This document shows positions 54,380 through 62,803 of a stretch of 63,901 nucleotides of DNA, in pieces. The DNA lies in NCBI RefSeq assembly GCF_008271805.1, contig NZ_VSRY01000156.1, forward strand, positions 10,642 through 74,542, written 5' to 3'. The notes under the pieces were generated by a model, which saw nothing but the letters and a program-made list of their open reading frames with translations, was not told the DNA's origin and ran no database searches. Position 1 is the first letter of the stretch. Each line of letters opens with the position of its first letter. Source of the DNA: Streptomyces sp. TRM49041. Lineage in GTDB: Bacteria > Actinomycetota > Actinomycetes > Streptomycetales > Streptomycetaceae. The position numbers and the translations under genes were made by a program.

Positions 54380-55024
54380 ATGACGCTCAACTTTCGCGAT
54401 CGCCTTGGGCAGACGGCCCGGGAACGCCTGGACCGGGTGCGCTCGGCACCCGTACCGGGCGGCGACTGGGTGATGGAGGCGGTCGAGCGCGCGGGCGTAC
54501 CCGACTCCCCGGCGACGGAGCCCTGGGAGATGTCCCTGGGCAGGTTGCTCGCCACGCACCCGCTGGTGCCGGACGCGTTGGCCGGTCCTCTGCAGTACCT
54601 GGACGGGCTCGGTGCGCTGCGACTGGGCCCGGAGTCGGTGGGGTTCGACGGGGACGACGTCCCGTGGGAGAGGGCCACGGAGATCCGTGCGGTGGGCGTC
54701 ACGCGCGTGCTGACGAAGGTTGCGGTCGACGGAGCCCTGGAGGGCATCCGCCAGTCGCTGGCGGGCGTCCCGGGCCGTGGCTGGGTGATGGACCGCGTGA
54801 GCGAGGTGTTCACGAAGCTGGTGGCCGTCTGCCTGACGCGCGCAGAGGAGGCGGGTACGGTACAGGAGGTTCACGTGCCCGGCGAGATCGTGTTCCGGGG
54901 CCCGCTGGGCGTGCGGCGGACGAGTACGGCGAGCCTCTACCCGGCGCTGTTCCTCCTGGCCTCGCCGCCCACGGTGAAGAGCCTCGTGGCCACGGCCGAG
55001 AGCCATGGGGTGCGGGTGGTCTAG
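54380..55024 (+). CDS. Conserved hypothetical protein
   Basis: 214 residues. Segments: MTLNFRDRLGQTARERLDRV, VPGGDWVMEAVERAGVPDSP, MSLGRLLATHPLVPDALAGP, VDGALEGIRQSLAGVPGRGW and EEAGTVQEVHVPGEIVFRGP. Two similar pieces, PGGDWVMEAVERAGVP and PGRGWVMDRVSEVFTK, suggest an internal repeat. No signal peptide or membrane segment. The family was not recognised. The next gene starts 27 bp downstream and may be cotranscribed. Confidence 0.6.
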   Translation: MTLNFRDRLGQTARERLDRVRSAPVPGGDWVMEAVERAGVPDSPATEPWEMSLGRLLATHPLVPDALAGPLQYLDGLGALRLGPESVGFDGDDVPWERATEIRAVGVTRVLTKVAVDGALEGIRQSLAGVPGRGWVMDRVSEVFTKLVAVCLTRAEEAGTVQEVHVPGEIVFRGPLGVRRTSTASLYPALFLLASPPTVKSLVATAESHGVRVV

Positions 55025-55051
55025 GTGTTCTGTCCCGGGAGGTTGTGGACG

Positions 55052-55498
55052 GTGACAGGGCTCACGGCTGCCCTCGCCGCTCTGGTGGTGACGGCGACGG
55101 CGTGTACGAGCACGGAGCCAAGCTCGCCGAGCCCGCCCACCGCGACGACGTCCCCGCCCCCGTCGGTGTCCCGGCCATTGGTTCTGTCGCCGCCTGAGAT
55201 ACGGCCCGGCCATCGGCAGATAGCGTCCGGAGGGCCTCGGCGGGGCGGTTGGGACCTTGGTGCGGTCCAACTCGCCAAGGGGACGTCGTGGGTCAACGTC
55301 AACTGCGTCTCGGATACGGGGACCGGCCGACTCACGCTGACGGTGGACACCGTGGGAGAGTTCACGGTGGACTGCCCCAGCACCGAAGTCCGCATCAACG
55401 TCAACCAGCTCAACCTGGCCGAGGGCCGCAAGGGTCGCTTCCATATCGAGACGTCTCAGGCCGTCCGGTGGACTGCAGACATCCAGGTTCCCGACTGA
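55052..55498 (+). CDS. Putative lipoprotein
   Basis: 148 residues: a signal VTGLTAALAALVVTATAC with the lipid-bearing Cys near residue 18, a Ser/Thr/Pro linker (TSTEPSSPSPPTATTSPPP), and a beta-rich domain of about 85 residues (WVNVNCVSDTGTGRLTLTVD, GEFTVDCPSTEVRINVNQLN, ETSQAVRWTADIQV) with two Cys likely in a disulfide. GTG 55052 has GGGAGG at 55037-55042, nine bases upstream, and places the signal correctly. Function unknown. Confidence 0.72.
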   Translation: MTGLTAALAALVVTATACTSTEPSSPSPPTATTSPPPSVSRPLVLSPPEIRPGHRQIASGGPRRGGWDLGAVQLAKGTSWVNVNCVSDTGTGRLTLTVDTVGEFTVDCPSTEVRINVNQLNLAEGRKGRFHIETSQAVRWTADIQVPD

Positions 55499-55656
55499 CC
55501 CACAGAGGCCGCGCGGGCGCAGCGCACCATGCGAGCACCCGTGCGGCCGCAGTCGGGACGACGTGCTCGTGCGGGTCCCAGCCGCCGCGCGGGAGGCGGT
55601 CCGCGGCCACCAGGGCCGGCGGGACCAGCAGAGTCGCCGCCGCCTGACACACCCGG

Positions 55657-57723
55657 TCAGGCGGGAGCGGCCAACTGTCCGGGCAGCGGCGCCGCGTGGA
55701 CGACCTTCAGGCCCGAGACCGCACGCGTCAGCGCCACGTACAGGCGGCGCAGGCCCGTGCGTTCGTCGGGTTCGCCGTCCACGACGGCGGCGGGCTCGTC
55801 CAGGACCACGTAGTCGTACTCAAGGCCCTTCGCCAGTGACGCCGGGACCAGGGTCAGGCGGGTGTCCGCGCTCGTCTCCTCGCCGGGGGCCAGGTACGTC
55901 AGGGCCGCACCGGTCAGCGCCGCCGCCAGTTCCGGGACGCGGGCGTCCGCCGCGATCAGGCCGATGGAGCCCTCCCGCTCCAGGGACGCCACGCACGCCG
56001 CGACCACCGCCGCGTTCCGGTCCGGCTCCGGCACCTCGCGGTTCCGGTCCGGCTCCGGCACCTCGCGGACCTCCAGCGAGCCCGGGTTCTCCCGGACCGA
56101 CCGCACCTCGGCCAGGCCCGGCGCGATGTGCGGCAGCAGCCGGGACGCGTACGCGATCACGTCACGCGGCACGCGGAAGCCGGCCGTCAGCTCCTCCACC
56201 GCCGCGTCCCCCTTGCCCAGGTGCCGCAGCGCCTCCGCCCAGCTCCGCGTGGCCCACGGCGTCGTACCCTGCGCCAGGTCGCCCAGCACCGTCGCCGAGC
56301 CGGTGGAGCAGCGCCGCCCCACCGCCCGGTACTGCATCGGGGAGAGGTCCTGCGCCTCGTCCAGGACGACATGGCCCAGCGACTGCGTACGCGCCACCAG
56401 GTCCGCCGCCTCGTCCACCAGCACCGCGTCCGCCGCCGACCACTTCACCGACCTCACGCTCCTGGCCGGCTTCGTCCACAGGATCGTCTTCCGCTCGTCG
56501 TCCGTCAGGAGGCCCTCCGAGTGCTCCGCCAGGAAGTCCGCGTCAGACAGCAGGCGGAGTACGAGCCTCGCCGGGTCCACCGGGGGCCAGATCGCCTTCA
56601 CCGCCGCCTTCACCGCCGCGTTCCGCGCCACCGCGTCCTGCACCCGGTCGTCCGGCGCCTCCCCCGCCGCCTCCATCCGCACCAGCACCGCGTGCGCGAT
56701 GCGCTGCGGCAGGGCGTCGCGGGCGGCCCCGTACCGCATGTCACGCGCCCGCAACTCCCGCACGATCTCCTCCAGTTCGTACGCCGGAACGCGCCAGCGG
56801 CGCGAGCCCCGCACCACGACCACCGGCTCCGTCGGCAGCGTCACATGCGAGCGCACCGCCCGCCGCAGCACCTCCGCCATCCGGGCGTCGCCCTTCACGA
56901 CGGCCGCCGCGGCCTCGTCGGTCCCCCGCACCTCCACTCGCGCCGCGACCAGGTCCTCGACCGTCGCCTGCCGGACCTCCAGCTCCCCCAGCGCGGGCAG
57001 CACCTGCTCGATGTACCGGAGGAAGGACTCGTTGGGCCCGATCACCAGCGTGCCCGTACGGGCCAGCCGCTCCCGGTGCGCGTACAGCAGATACGCCACC
57101 CGGTGCAGTCCCACGGCCGTCTTCCCGGTCCCGGGCCCACCCTGCACACACACCGTGCCGCCCAGGCCGCTGCGCACGATCTCGTCCTGCTCGGGCTGGA
57201 TCGTCGCGACGATGTCCCGCATCGGACCGACGCGCGGGCGCTCGATCTCCGCCTGGAGCAGCATGCTGGTGCGCTCCTCCTCGGCCGGGTCGGTCAGGTG
57301 CTCGTCCTCGTACGCGGTGAGGTCGCCGCCCGTGTAGCCGAAACGGCGGCGCAGTCGCACGTCCCGCGGGTCCTTCTTCGACGCCCGGTAGAACGGCTGC
57401 GAGACCGGCGCACGCCAGTCGATCACCATGGGGTCGCCGTGCGCGTCGTGCACGTGCCGCCGCCCGATGTAGAAGCGCTGCCCCTCCTGCGCCCGCTCCA
57501 GGTAGTCCAGCCGGCCGAAGAACAGCGGGGTGTGCGCGAGATCCGCGAGCGCCTTGATCCGATCATCGATCTGCCGCTCCAGAACGACGGCGTTGACCCA
57601 GTTCGCCGTCACATCCCGGATGTCCAGGGCCTCCACGTCCTCCCGCATGGCCCGCAGGGCGGTCCGGGACGCGGCGAGGTGGGCGCGCTCACGGGCGAGG
57701 GGGTCCGGGTCGGTCTCGGACAT
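55657..57723 (-). CDS. helR: HelR/HelD-like RNA polymerase-recycling ATPase
   Basis: 688 residues with an SF1-type helicase core. N-terminal part: ERAHLAASRTALRAMREDVE, ANWVNAVVLERQIDDRIKAL, RFYIGRRHVHDAHGDPMVID, WRAPVSQPFYRAS. Walker A CVQGGPGTGKTAVGLHRVAY, Walker B HVVLDEAQDLSPMQYRAVGR, and C-terminal EYDYVVLDEPAA and LYVALTRAVSGLKVVH. These match actinobacterial HelR, which removes RNA polymerase from DNA and gives rifamycin tolerance. A 9-residue unit REVPEPDRN is duplicated near residue 580. ATG 57723 has GGAGG seven bases upstream. I see no rifamycin-associated element upstream. Confidence 0.88.
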   Translation of the reverse strand: MSETDPDPLARERAHLAASRTALRAMREDVEALDIRDVTANWVNAVVLERQIDDRIKALADLAHTPLFFGRLDYLERAQEGQRFYIGRRHVHDAHGDPMVIDWRAPVSQPFYRASKKDPRDVRLRRRFGYTGGDLTAYEDEHLTDPAEEERTSMLLQAEIERPRVGPMRDIVATIQPEQDEIVRSGLGGTVCVQGGPGTGKTAVGLHRVAYLLYAHRERLARTGTLVIGPNESFLRYIEQVLPALGELEVRQATVEDLVAARVEVRGTDEAAAAVVKGDARMAEVLRRAVRSHVTLPTEPVVVVRGSRRWRVPAYELEEIVRELRARDMRYGAARDALPQRIAHAVLVRMEAAGEAPDDRVQDAVARNAAVKAAVKAIWPPVDPARLVLRLLSDADFLAEHSEGLLTDDERKTILWTKPARSVRSVKWSAADAVLVDEAADLVARTQSLGHVVLDEAQDLSPMQYRAVGRRCSTGSATVLGDLAQGTTPWATRSWAEALRHLGKGDAAVEELTAGFRVPRDVIAYASRLLPHIAPGLAEVRSVRENPGSLEVREVPEPDRNREVPEPDRNAAVVAACVASLEREGSIGLIAADARVPELAAALTGAALTYLAPGEETSADTRLTLVPASLAKGLEYDYVVLDEPAAVVDGEPDERTGLRRLYVALTRAVSGLKVVHAAPLPGQLAAPA

Positions 57724-57739
57724 GGCGGTGCCTCCGGCG

Positions 57740-57780
57740 GTATCAAGGTGATCAGGGTGATCAGGGTGATCAGGGTGACG
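57740..57780. repeat. Three tandem 10-bp units before helR
   Basis: The unit TGATCAGGGT is repeated three times in direct orientation, just upstream of the helR ribosome site. GATCA/TGATC also makes each unit partly palindromic. Confidence 0.75.
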
Positions 57781-58053
57781 TGGCCGTCCGGTTTCCGGCC
57801 GGAGGGCGGCGCTCCCGGGCGGGGGGAGGCGGGCGAGCGAGGGAGTCTAGTGAGGGACTCCGCCCGGAAGCGAATGTTTTTTACCGCTCCGGCCCGCGAC
57901 GGGCGCGCGCCGGGCCCGCGACCGGCCCTCAACCGGCCCACGACCGGCTACGACCCGTAGGGGATGCCCTATGCCTGGAGTCGTACGTACGCGGGGCGCG
58001 GGTTCAGCCCGGGGAGCGACGCGATCCGCGGTCCGGAAATCCACCATGGAGAC
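57781..58053. promoter_or_regulatory. helR upstream region with an inverted repeat
   Basis: GGAGTC (57842-57847) and GACTCC (57856-57861) form a 6-bp inverted repeat with an 8-bp centre. On the minus strand TAGACT overlaps it and could be a -10 for helR. No gene is seen between here and 58054. Confidence 0.4.
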
Positions 58054-58263
58054 ATGAGTTCAGCGACCTTCGCCCCCACCGCCCGTGTCCCCCACCCCCG
58101 CACCGCCCAGCCGGCCGGCGCCACCGCGCTCGACGGCACCGACCGGCCCGCCTTCCGCCTCGGCGACGCGTTCCGCGCCGTACGCGTCTTCGCCACGGCG
58201 GCCTTCGGCGTGGCCGTCCTCGGTGAGTACGACGCGCAGGCGGCGGGGGTCAAGCGCCGCTGA
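58054..58263 (+). CDS. Small hypothetical protein
   Basis: 69 residues: MSSATFAPTARVPHPRTAQP, then LDGTDRPAFRLGDAFRAVRV and FATAAFGVAVLGEYDAQAAG. A short hydrophobic stretch (FATAAFGVAVL) is too weak for a confident membrane segment. ATG 58054 has a weak GGA upstream. Similar short Ala/Pro-rich proteins are common in streptomycetes, function unknown. Confidence 0.55.
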   Translation: MSSATFAPTARVPHPRTAQPAGATALDGTDRPAFRLGDAFRAVRVFATAAFGVAVLGEYDAQAAGVKRR

Positions 58264-58347
58264 GCGGCGCGTGCGATCAGGCGCCCCCGATTCAGCGCCT
58301 CCGATTCACGCGCCCCGATTCACGCGCCCCGATTCAGGCGCCTCCGC

Positions 58348-60003
58348 TCAGGCAGGAGCCCCCGTCCCGCCGCTGAGGAGTTCGCTCGCGTCCATGATCC
58401 GATACGCGTACCCCTGCTCCGCCAGGAACCGCTGCCGGTGCGCCGCGAAGTCCTGGTCGATGGTGTCCCGGGCGACGACGGAGTAGAAGTGCGCCTGGTG
58501 GCCGTCCGCCTTGGGCCGCAGCACCCGCCCCAGCCGCTGCGCCTCCTCCTGACGTGACCCGAAGGTGCCGGACACCTGGATGGCGACGGTGGCCTCGGGC
58601 AGATCGATGGAGAAGTTGGCGACCTTGGAGACGACCAGCACACTGATCTCGCCGTTCCGGAACGCGTCGAAGAGCTTCTCGCGCTGGGCGTTGGACGTCT
58701 CGCCCTTGATCACCGGCGCGTCCAGATGCTCACCGAGCTCGTCGAGCTGGTCGATGTACTGCCCGATGACGAGGATCTGCTGCCCCGCGAACTTCCGCAC
58801 CAGCGTCTCGGTGATCCGCCGCTTGGTGTCGGTGGTGGCACAGAACCGGTACTTCTCCTCGACCTCGGCCGTCGCGTAGGCGAGCCGCTCGGACTCGGTC
58901 AGATCGACCCGGACCTCGACACAGTCGGCGGGCGCGATGTACCCCTGCGCCTCGATCTCCTTCCAGGGCGCGTCGAACCGCTTCGGCCCGATGAGCGAGA
59001 ACACATCGGACTCCCGCCCGTCCTCGCGTACGAGCGTCGCGGTCAGCCCGAGCCGCCGCCGCGCCTGGAGGTCGGCCGTGAACTTGAAGACCGGCGCCGG
59101 CAGCAGGTGCACCTCGTCGTAGACGATGAGGCCCCAGTCCCGGGAGTCGAAGAGTTCGAGGTGCGGGTAGACGCCCTTCCGCTTCGTCGTCAGCACCTGG
59201 TAGGTGGCGATGGTGACGGGCCGGATCTCCTTCTTCGTCCCGCTGTACTCGCCGATCTCGTCCTCGGTGAGCGACGTGCGCTTGACCAGCTCGTGCTTCC
59301 ACTGCCGGGCGGAGACGGTGTTGGTCACGAGGATCAGCGTCGTGGCCTTGGCCTTGGCCATGGCACCGGCGCCCACGAGGGTCTTGCCCGCCCCGCAGGG
59401 CAGCACCACGACACCCGAGCCGCCGTGCCAGAAGCCCTCGACGGCCTGCTTCTGGTACGGCCGCAGCGCCCAGCCCGACTCGTCGAGGTCGATCCGGTGC
59501 GCCTCCCCGTCGACGTACCCGGCGAGGTCCTCGGCCGGCCAGCCCAGCTTGAGCAGCGTCTGCTTGATCTGACCGCGCTCGGAGGGGTGCACGACGACCG
59601 TGTCCGGGTCGATGCGCTCGCCCACGAGCGGCTTGATCCGCTTCGACCGGAGCACCTCCTCCAGGACGGGCCGGTCGGTGCTGGTGAGAACGAGGCCGTG
59701 CGCGGGGTCCTTGCTGAGGGTGAGCCGCCCGTACCGCGCCATGGTCTCGGCGACGTCCACGAGCAGCGCATGCGGCACGGGGTACCGCGAGAACTCGACC
59801 AGCGCGTCCACCACCTGCTCGGCGTCATGCCCGGCGGCCCGCGCGTTCCACAGGCCCAGCGGGGTCACCCGGTAGGTGTGGATGTGCTCGGGTGCCCGCT
59901 CCAGCTCGGCGAAGGGGGCGATGGCCCGCCGACAGGCGTCGGCCTGCTCGTGGTCGACTTCGAGCAGGAGTGTCTTGTCGCTCTGGACGATCAGGCAGGA
60001 CAC
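58348..60003 (-). CDS. Bacterial XPB-type DNA repair helicase
   Basis: 551 residues. N-terminal damage-recognition-like domain (LLLEVDHEQADACRRAIAPF, ERAPEHIHTYRVTPLGLWNA), then an SF2 core: Q-like RPYQKQAVEGFWHGGSG, Walker A VVLPCGAGKTLVGAGAM, DEVH box IVYDEVHLLPAPVFK, motif III GLTATLVREDGRESD, and motif VI RQEEAQRLGRVLRPK. The RED-like EDGRESD is an XPB hallmark. GTG 60003 (VSCLIVQSDKTLLLE) has GGAGG five bases upstream and is preferred to the frame's earlier opening at 60054. Role in repair or transcription-coupled unwinding comes from family knowledge. Confidence 0.92.
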   Translation of the reverse strand: MSCLIVQSDKTLLLEVDHEQADACRRAIAPFAELERAPEHIHTYRVTPLGLWNARAAGHDAEQVVDALVEFSRYPVPHALLVDVAETMARYGRLTLSKDPAHGLVLTSTDRPVLEEVLRSKRIKPLVGERIDPDTVVVHPSERGQIKQTLLKLGWPAEDLAGYVDGEAHRIDLDESGWALRPYQKQAVEGFWHGGSGVVVLPCGAGKTLVGAGAMAKAKATTLILVTNTVSARQWKHELVKRTSLTEDEIGEYSGTKKEIRPVTIATYQVLTTKRKGVYPHLELFDSRDWGLIVYDEVHLLPAPVFKFTADLQARRRLGLTATLVREDGRESDVFSLIGPKRFDAPWKEIEAQGYIAPADCVEVRVDLTESERLAYATAEVEEKYRFCATTDTKRRITETLVRKFAGQQILVIGQYIDQLDELGEHLDAPVIKGETSNAQREKLFDAFRNGEISVLVVSKVANFSIDLPEATVAIQVSGTFGSRQEEAQRLGRVLRPKADGHQAHFYSVVARDTIDQDFAAHRQRFLAEQGYAYRIMDASELLSGGTGAPA

Positions 60004-60031
60004 ACATACCTCCGCAGATAGGGTCGTCGGC

Positions 60032-60199
60032 GTGACGGAGACCACACCTGCCACGGGCCGGGGCGATGCCCCGTGCCCCGGCGGCGGAAAGGTCAGTCAG
60101 CGAGCGCGCCGGGGATGCGCAGCGCCATCCATGTTCGTCCCACACGAAATAAGAAAGTGTACTTCGCCGAAACGCCTGCATGCATGGAGTGACAGATAA
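60032..60199 (+). CDS. Leaderless-type short ORF, possibly a truncated gene
   Basis: GTG 60032 lies eight bases after TAGGGT (60019-60024), the layout of streptomycete leaderless genes. The first 18 codons (VTETTPATGRGDAPCPGG) look like a genuine protein start. The rest (RARRGCAAPSMFVPHEIRKC...) has no protein character and a lower GC third position, so a once longer gene divergent to XPB may have been truncated. Confidence 0.35.
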   Translation: MTETTPATGRGDAPCPGGGKVSQRARRGCAAPSMFVPHEIRKCTSPKRLHAWSDR

Positions 60200-60251
60200 C
60201 CCGCGTTCCGTAGCGAGCCCTCCACGCGGATCGGGCTGTCGACTCCGGTCA

Positions 60252-61229
60252 TCACCCGGTGGTGGATGCCTCCTTGGCGGTGAGGTCACCGTTCCAGGTG
60301 TGCAGCTTGTCGGGGTTCACCGTCATCCAGAGGCTGGTGATCAGACCGCCCGCCACGTCGATCGCGATGACGGCGATGGTCGTGCCGCTCTCGGCGCGCA
60401 CGGCAAGGCCGGGCCGGCCGTTGACCGTCTCCTCGGAGAACGCCAGGCCGGGGTCCTTGCGCAGCAGCCCCGACACCAGCCTGGCGACCTTGTCCCTGCC
60501 GGTGACCGGGCGGAGGGCCGCGCGCACCTTGCCGCCGCCGTCGGAGTGCGACTGTGCCATGGGGTCGAGCAGCGTGACGAGCGTGTCGAAGTCACCGGTC
60601 TCACACGCCTCGCGGAAGGCGGAGACGACACGGCGGTGCCGGTCGACCGGGTCCGTATCCGGGCGTGCGGCACGCAGGCGCCGCCGGGCCGATGAGGCGA
60701 GCTGGCGGCAGGCGGCCGGGGTGCGCCCGACCGTGTCGGCGATGTCGTCGAAGGGCATGCCGAACACGTCGTGCAGGACGAAGGCGACACGCTCGGCGGG
60801 CGTCATCGTCTCCAGTACGACGAGCAGGCCCATGCTGATCGACTCGTCCAGCGTCACGCGGTCGACGGGGTCCTGCGAGCCGCCGTGGCTCCCGCCGGTG
60901 CTGCTCCATACGGAACTGTCCCGTACCGGCTCGGGGAGCCACTCGCCGACGTAGCGTTCCCGGCGGGCCCGCGCCGAGGTGAGCTGGTCCAGGCAGATCC
61001 GCCCGGCCACCCGGGTCAGCCAGGCGAGCGGCGAGCGGACGGCCTGCTGTTCGTCGTCGGGGAGGGAGTACCAGCGGGCGTACGTCTCCTGGACGGCGTC
61101 CTCCGCGTCCTGCAGGGTGCCGAGCATCCGATAGCAGAGATTGATCAGTGTGCGCCGTTCGGCGAACAGTGCCTGGAGCGTGGCGTCCCGGCCGGGGCCG
61201 CCGGGCACAGGGGTGTCGGGTGAGGTCAC
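60252..61229 (-). CDS. ECF41-type RNA polymerase sigma factor
   Basis: 325 residues. Sigma region 2 (ERRTLINLCYRMLGTLQDAE, DAVQETYARWYSLP), region 4 (MTPAERVAFVLHDVFGMPFD, RTPAACRQLASSARRRLRAA), then a SnoaL-like C-terminal domain. All three ECF41 landmarks are present: WLPEP between the sigma regions, DGGGK in the extension, and NPDKL near the C-terminus. In this group the extension, not an anti-sigma factor, controls activity. GTG 61229 is the start. It follows an NmrA-like reductase and a small membrane protein on the same strand, the type of neighbours ECF41 factors regulate. Confidence 0.92.
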   Translation of the reverse strand: MTSPDTPVPGGPGRDATLQALFAERRTLINLCYRMLGTLQDAEDAVQETYARWYSLPDDEQQAVRSPLAWLTRVAGRICLDQLTSARARRERYVGEWLPEPVRDSSVWSSTGGSHGGSQDPVDRVTLDESISMGLLVVLETMTPAERVAFVLHDVFGMPFDDIADTVGRTPAACRQLASSARRRLRAARPDTDPVDRHRRVVSAFREACETGDFDTLVTLLDPMAQSHSDGGGKVRAALRPVTGRDKVARLVSGLLRKDPGLAFSEETVNGRPGLAVRAESGTTIAVIAIDVAGGLITSLWMTVNPDKLHTWNGDLTAKEASTTG

Positions 61230-61298
61230 GGCTGTTCCTGGGGAGAGGGGGAGAGGCGGGAGAGGCGGGCCCGGATGGGTTGATCGGACATCGTGCCG

Positions 61299-62045
61299 TT
61301 ACCCGACAGCTTCGTCGAGCCACTGGCCGAAGGTCTGCCTGCCGCGCGGCCCGGCCTCGGTCGGAAGCAGCGCTTCGCCCGTCATCGCCGCACCGGTGGC
61401 GCCGGGGAACTTGACCGGGATGAGCAACCGGTGCCGTCCCTGGGCGCGCAGCAGGCGGCGCGCCATGTCGACGAGTTGTTCCTCCTTCGGGCCGGCGAGT
61501 TCCGGCGCCCTCTCCTGTGCGGGGCCGGTCGCCAGCTCGACCAGCCGGTGGGCCACTTCGCGGGCGGCGACGGGCTGACAGCGCATCCGGGGCACGAGCG
61601 CGAGAGGCCCGGGTACCTGGCTGAGGATCTGCTGGGCGAACTCGTGGAACTGCGTGGCACGCAGCACGGTCCAGGGGATCCGGCCCTCCTGGAGGAGCTG
61701 TTCCTGGCGGAGCTTGGCCTGGTAATAGCCGTAGCCCGGAACACGGTCGACGCCCACGATGGACAGGGTCACGTGGTGCCCGACGCCGGCCTTCTCCTCG
61801 GCGGCCAGCAGGTTGCGCCCGGCGGTCTCGAAGAACGCGGTGGCGACCTTCTCCCTGAGGCTCATCACGTTGGTCACGTCGATGACCGTGTCCACCCCGG
61901 CGAGGGCCGCGTCCAGGCCCGAGCCGGTGAGGAGATCCACGCCATGGCTCCGGGCCACGGTCACGGGTGTGTGTCCCGCGGCGGTGACGGCGTCGACCAC
62001 ATGGCGTCCGACAATTCCTGTTCCGCCTGCGATTGCGATGCGCAT
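61299..62045 (-). CDS. NmrA-like / SDR NAD(P)-binding protein
   Basis: 248 residues. The start MRIAIAGGTGIVGRHVVDAV is an NAD(P)-binding GxxGxxG, followed by GHTPVTVARSHGVDLLTGSG, VIDVTNVMSLREK, TLSIVGVDRVPGYGYYQAKL with Tyr-x-x-x-Lys (YYQAK), and PWTVLRATQFHEFAQQIL. The atypical-SDR layout suggests a sensor or quinone/hydride reductase rather than a classical dehydrogenase. Located 69 bp upstream of the ECF41 gene, in line with the oxidoreductase typically linked to that sigma group. Confidence 0.88.
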   Translation of the reverse strand: MRIAIAGGTGIVGRHVVDAVTAAGHTPVTVARSHGVDLLTGSGLDAALAGVDTVIDVTNVMSLREKVATAFFETAGRNLLAAEEKAGVGHHVTLSIVGVDRVPGYGYYQAKLRQEQLLQEGRIPWTVLRATQFHEFAQQILSQVPGPLALVPRMRCQPVAAREVAHRLVELATGPAQERAPELAGPKEEQLVDMARRLLRAQGRHRLLIPVKFPGATGAAMTGEALLPTEAGPRGRQTFGQWLDEAVG

Positions 62046-62102
62046 GATGTCCGTTCCTCGAATTCTCGGAGTCCGCCTGCTCGGTGTGCGGTCTGCGGTG
62101 GT

Positions 62103-62540
62103 TCAGTCGTCGATGCGGGAGGGCTGCCGGGGTGCGGCCCGTACGGGGATCAGCAGTGCTGCCGAGATCAGCATCAGAGCCCCGAGGCCGACCACGTTCA
62201 GGACCTTGTCCGTCGTGCCGTACACGTGCAGGTGCTGCATGTGGTAGACGAGGTGCAAGGCGTTGAAGACCAGCCACGCAGCGCCCGTCGTCCGCACGAG
62301 ACGGTTGCTGTTCGCCCTGCGCAGAGCGGCGGCGGACAGGAGCGCCAGCGCCAGGTACAGGGCTCCCGTGTCCTTGGCAAGGTGCTCGTTGTACGGGCCC
62401 AGCGGGGGCAGCCACGTACGGCCGAAGCCCGGGAAGCCGTCGTACCACTTCTCGGGGAGGAAATAGGCCCAGACACCCACGTACAGGCCCGTCACGACGA
62501 GCGCGACAAGAGCGGCCGACCTCAGCGGTTTCACCTTCAT
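62103..62540 (-). CDS. Four-helix membrane protein (DoxX/DUF4345-like), probable ECF41 target
   Basis: 145 residues from ATG 62540: segments LRSAALVALVVTGLYVGVWA, GALYLALALLSAAALR, TGAAWLVFNALHLVYHMQHL and VVGLGALMLISAALLIPV. The first loop carries EKWYDGFPGFGRTWLPPLGP, and the third helix has His-x-x-x-x-His (HLVYHMQHLH). The exact family is unsure. First gene of the three-gene strand leading to the sigma factor. Confidence 0.75.
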   Translation of the reverse strand: MKVKPLRSAALVALVVTGLYVGVWAYFLPEKWYDGFPGFGRTWLPPLGPYNEHLAKDTGALYLALALLSAAALRRANSNRLVRTTGAAWLVFNALHLVYHMQHLHVYGTTDKVLNVVGLGALMLISAALLIPVRAAPRQPSRIDD

Positions 62541-62803
62541 GCCTTCATGACGACGCAGCTCCCGCCTGTGTGAGGCACCATGACACACGTCACACATGCG
62601 CGCGCGCTGAATGCGAGGCGCGCCGGCCGTTGCCGGGCAGGTGTTGACGCCGGCCTACGTGCCTTGGCGCTGACCGGCGTAGCCGGCAGCGCCTCTGTCG
62701 GATTGAGCGTCTTCCAAGCGGGACTGCCGCCGGTGCCACGGGCCGCGTCGTGCGGGCGGAGGGTGGCCACCGCCCGCACGACCGCCGCGGACGCCCTCAG
62801 CGA
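62541..62803. other. Intergenic region, no gene supported
   Basis: About 260 bp between the membrane-protein gene and the end of the helicase-associated gene. Open frames on both strands exist but lack family features or ribosome sites. Contains the promoter region for the ECF41 cluster, including TGTCATG-like and CGTC elements on the minus strand whose spacing does not clearly fit. Confidence 0.4.

Noticed and set aside
62541..62600. ECF41 promoter (TGTCACA ... CGTC) before the membrane-protein gene
   Set aside because: TGTCATG and CGTC are present on the minus strand, but the spacing of about 23 bases is too long and the first element is imperfect.
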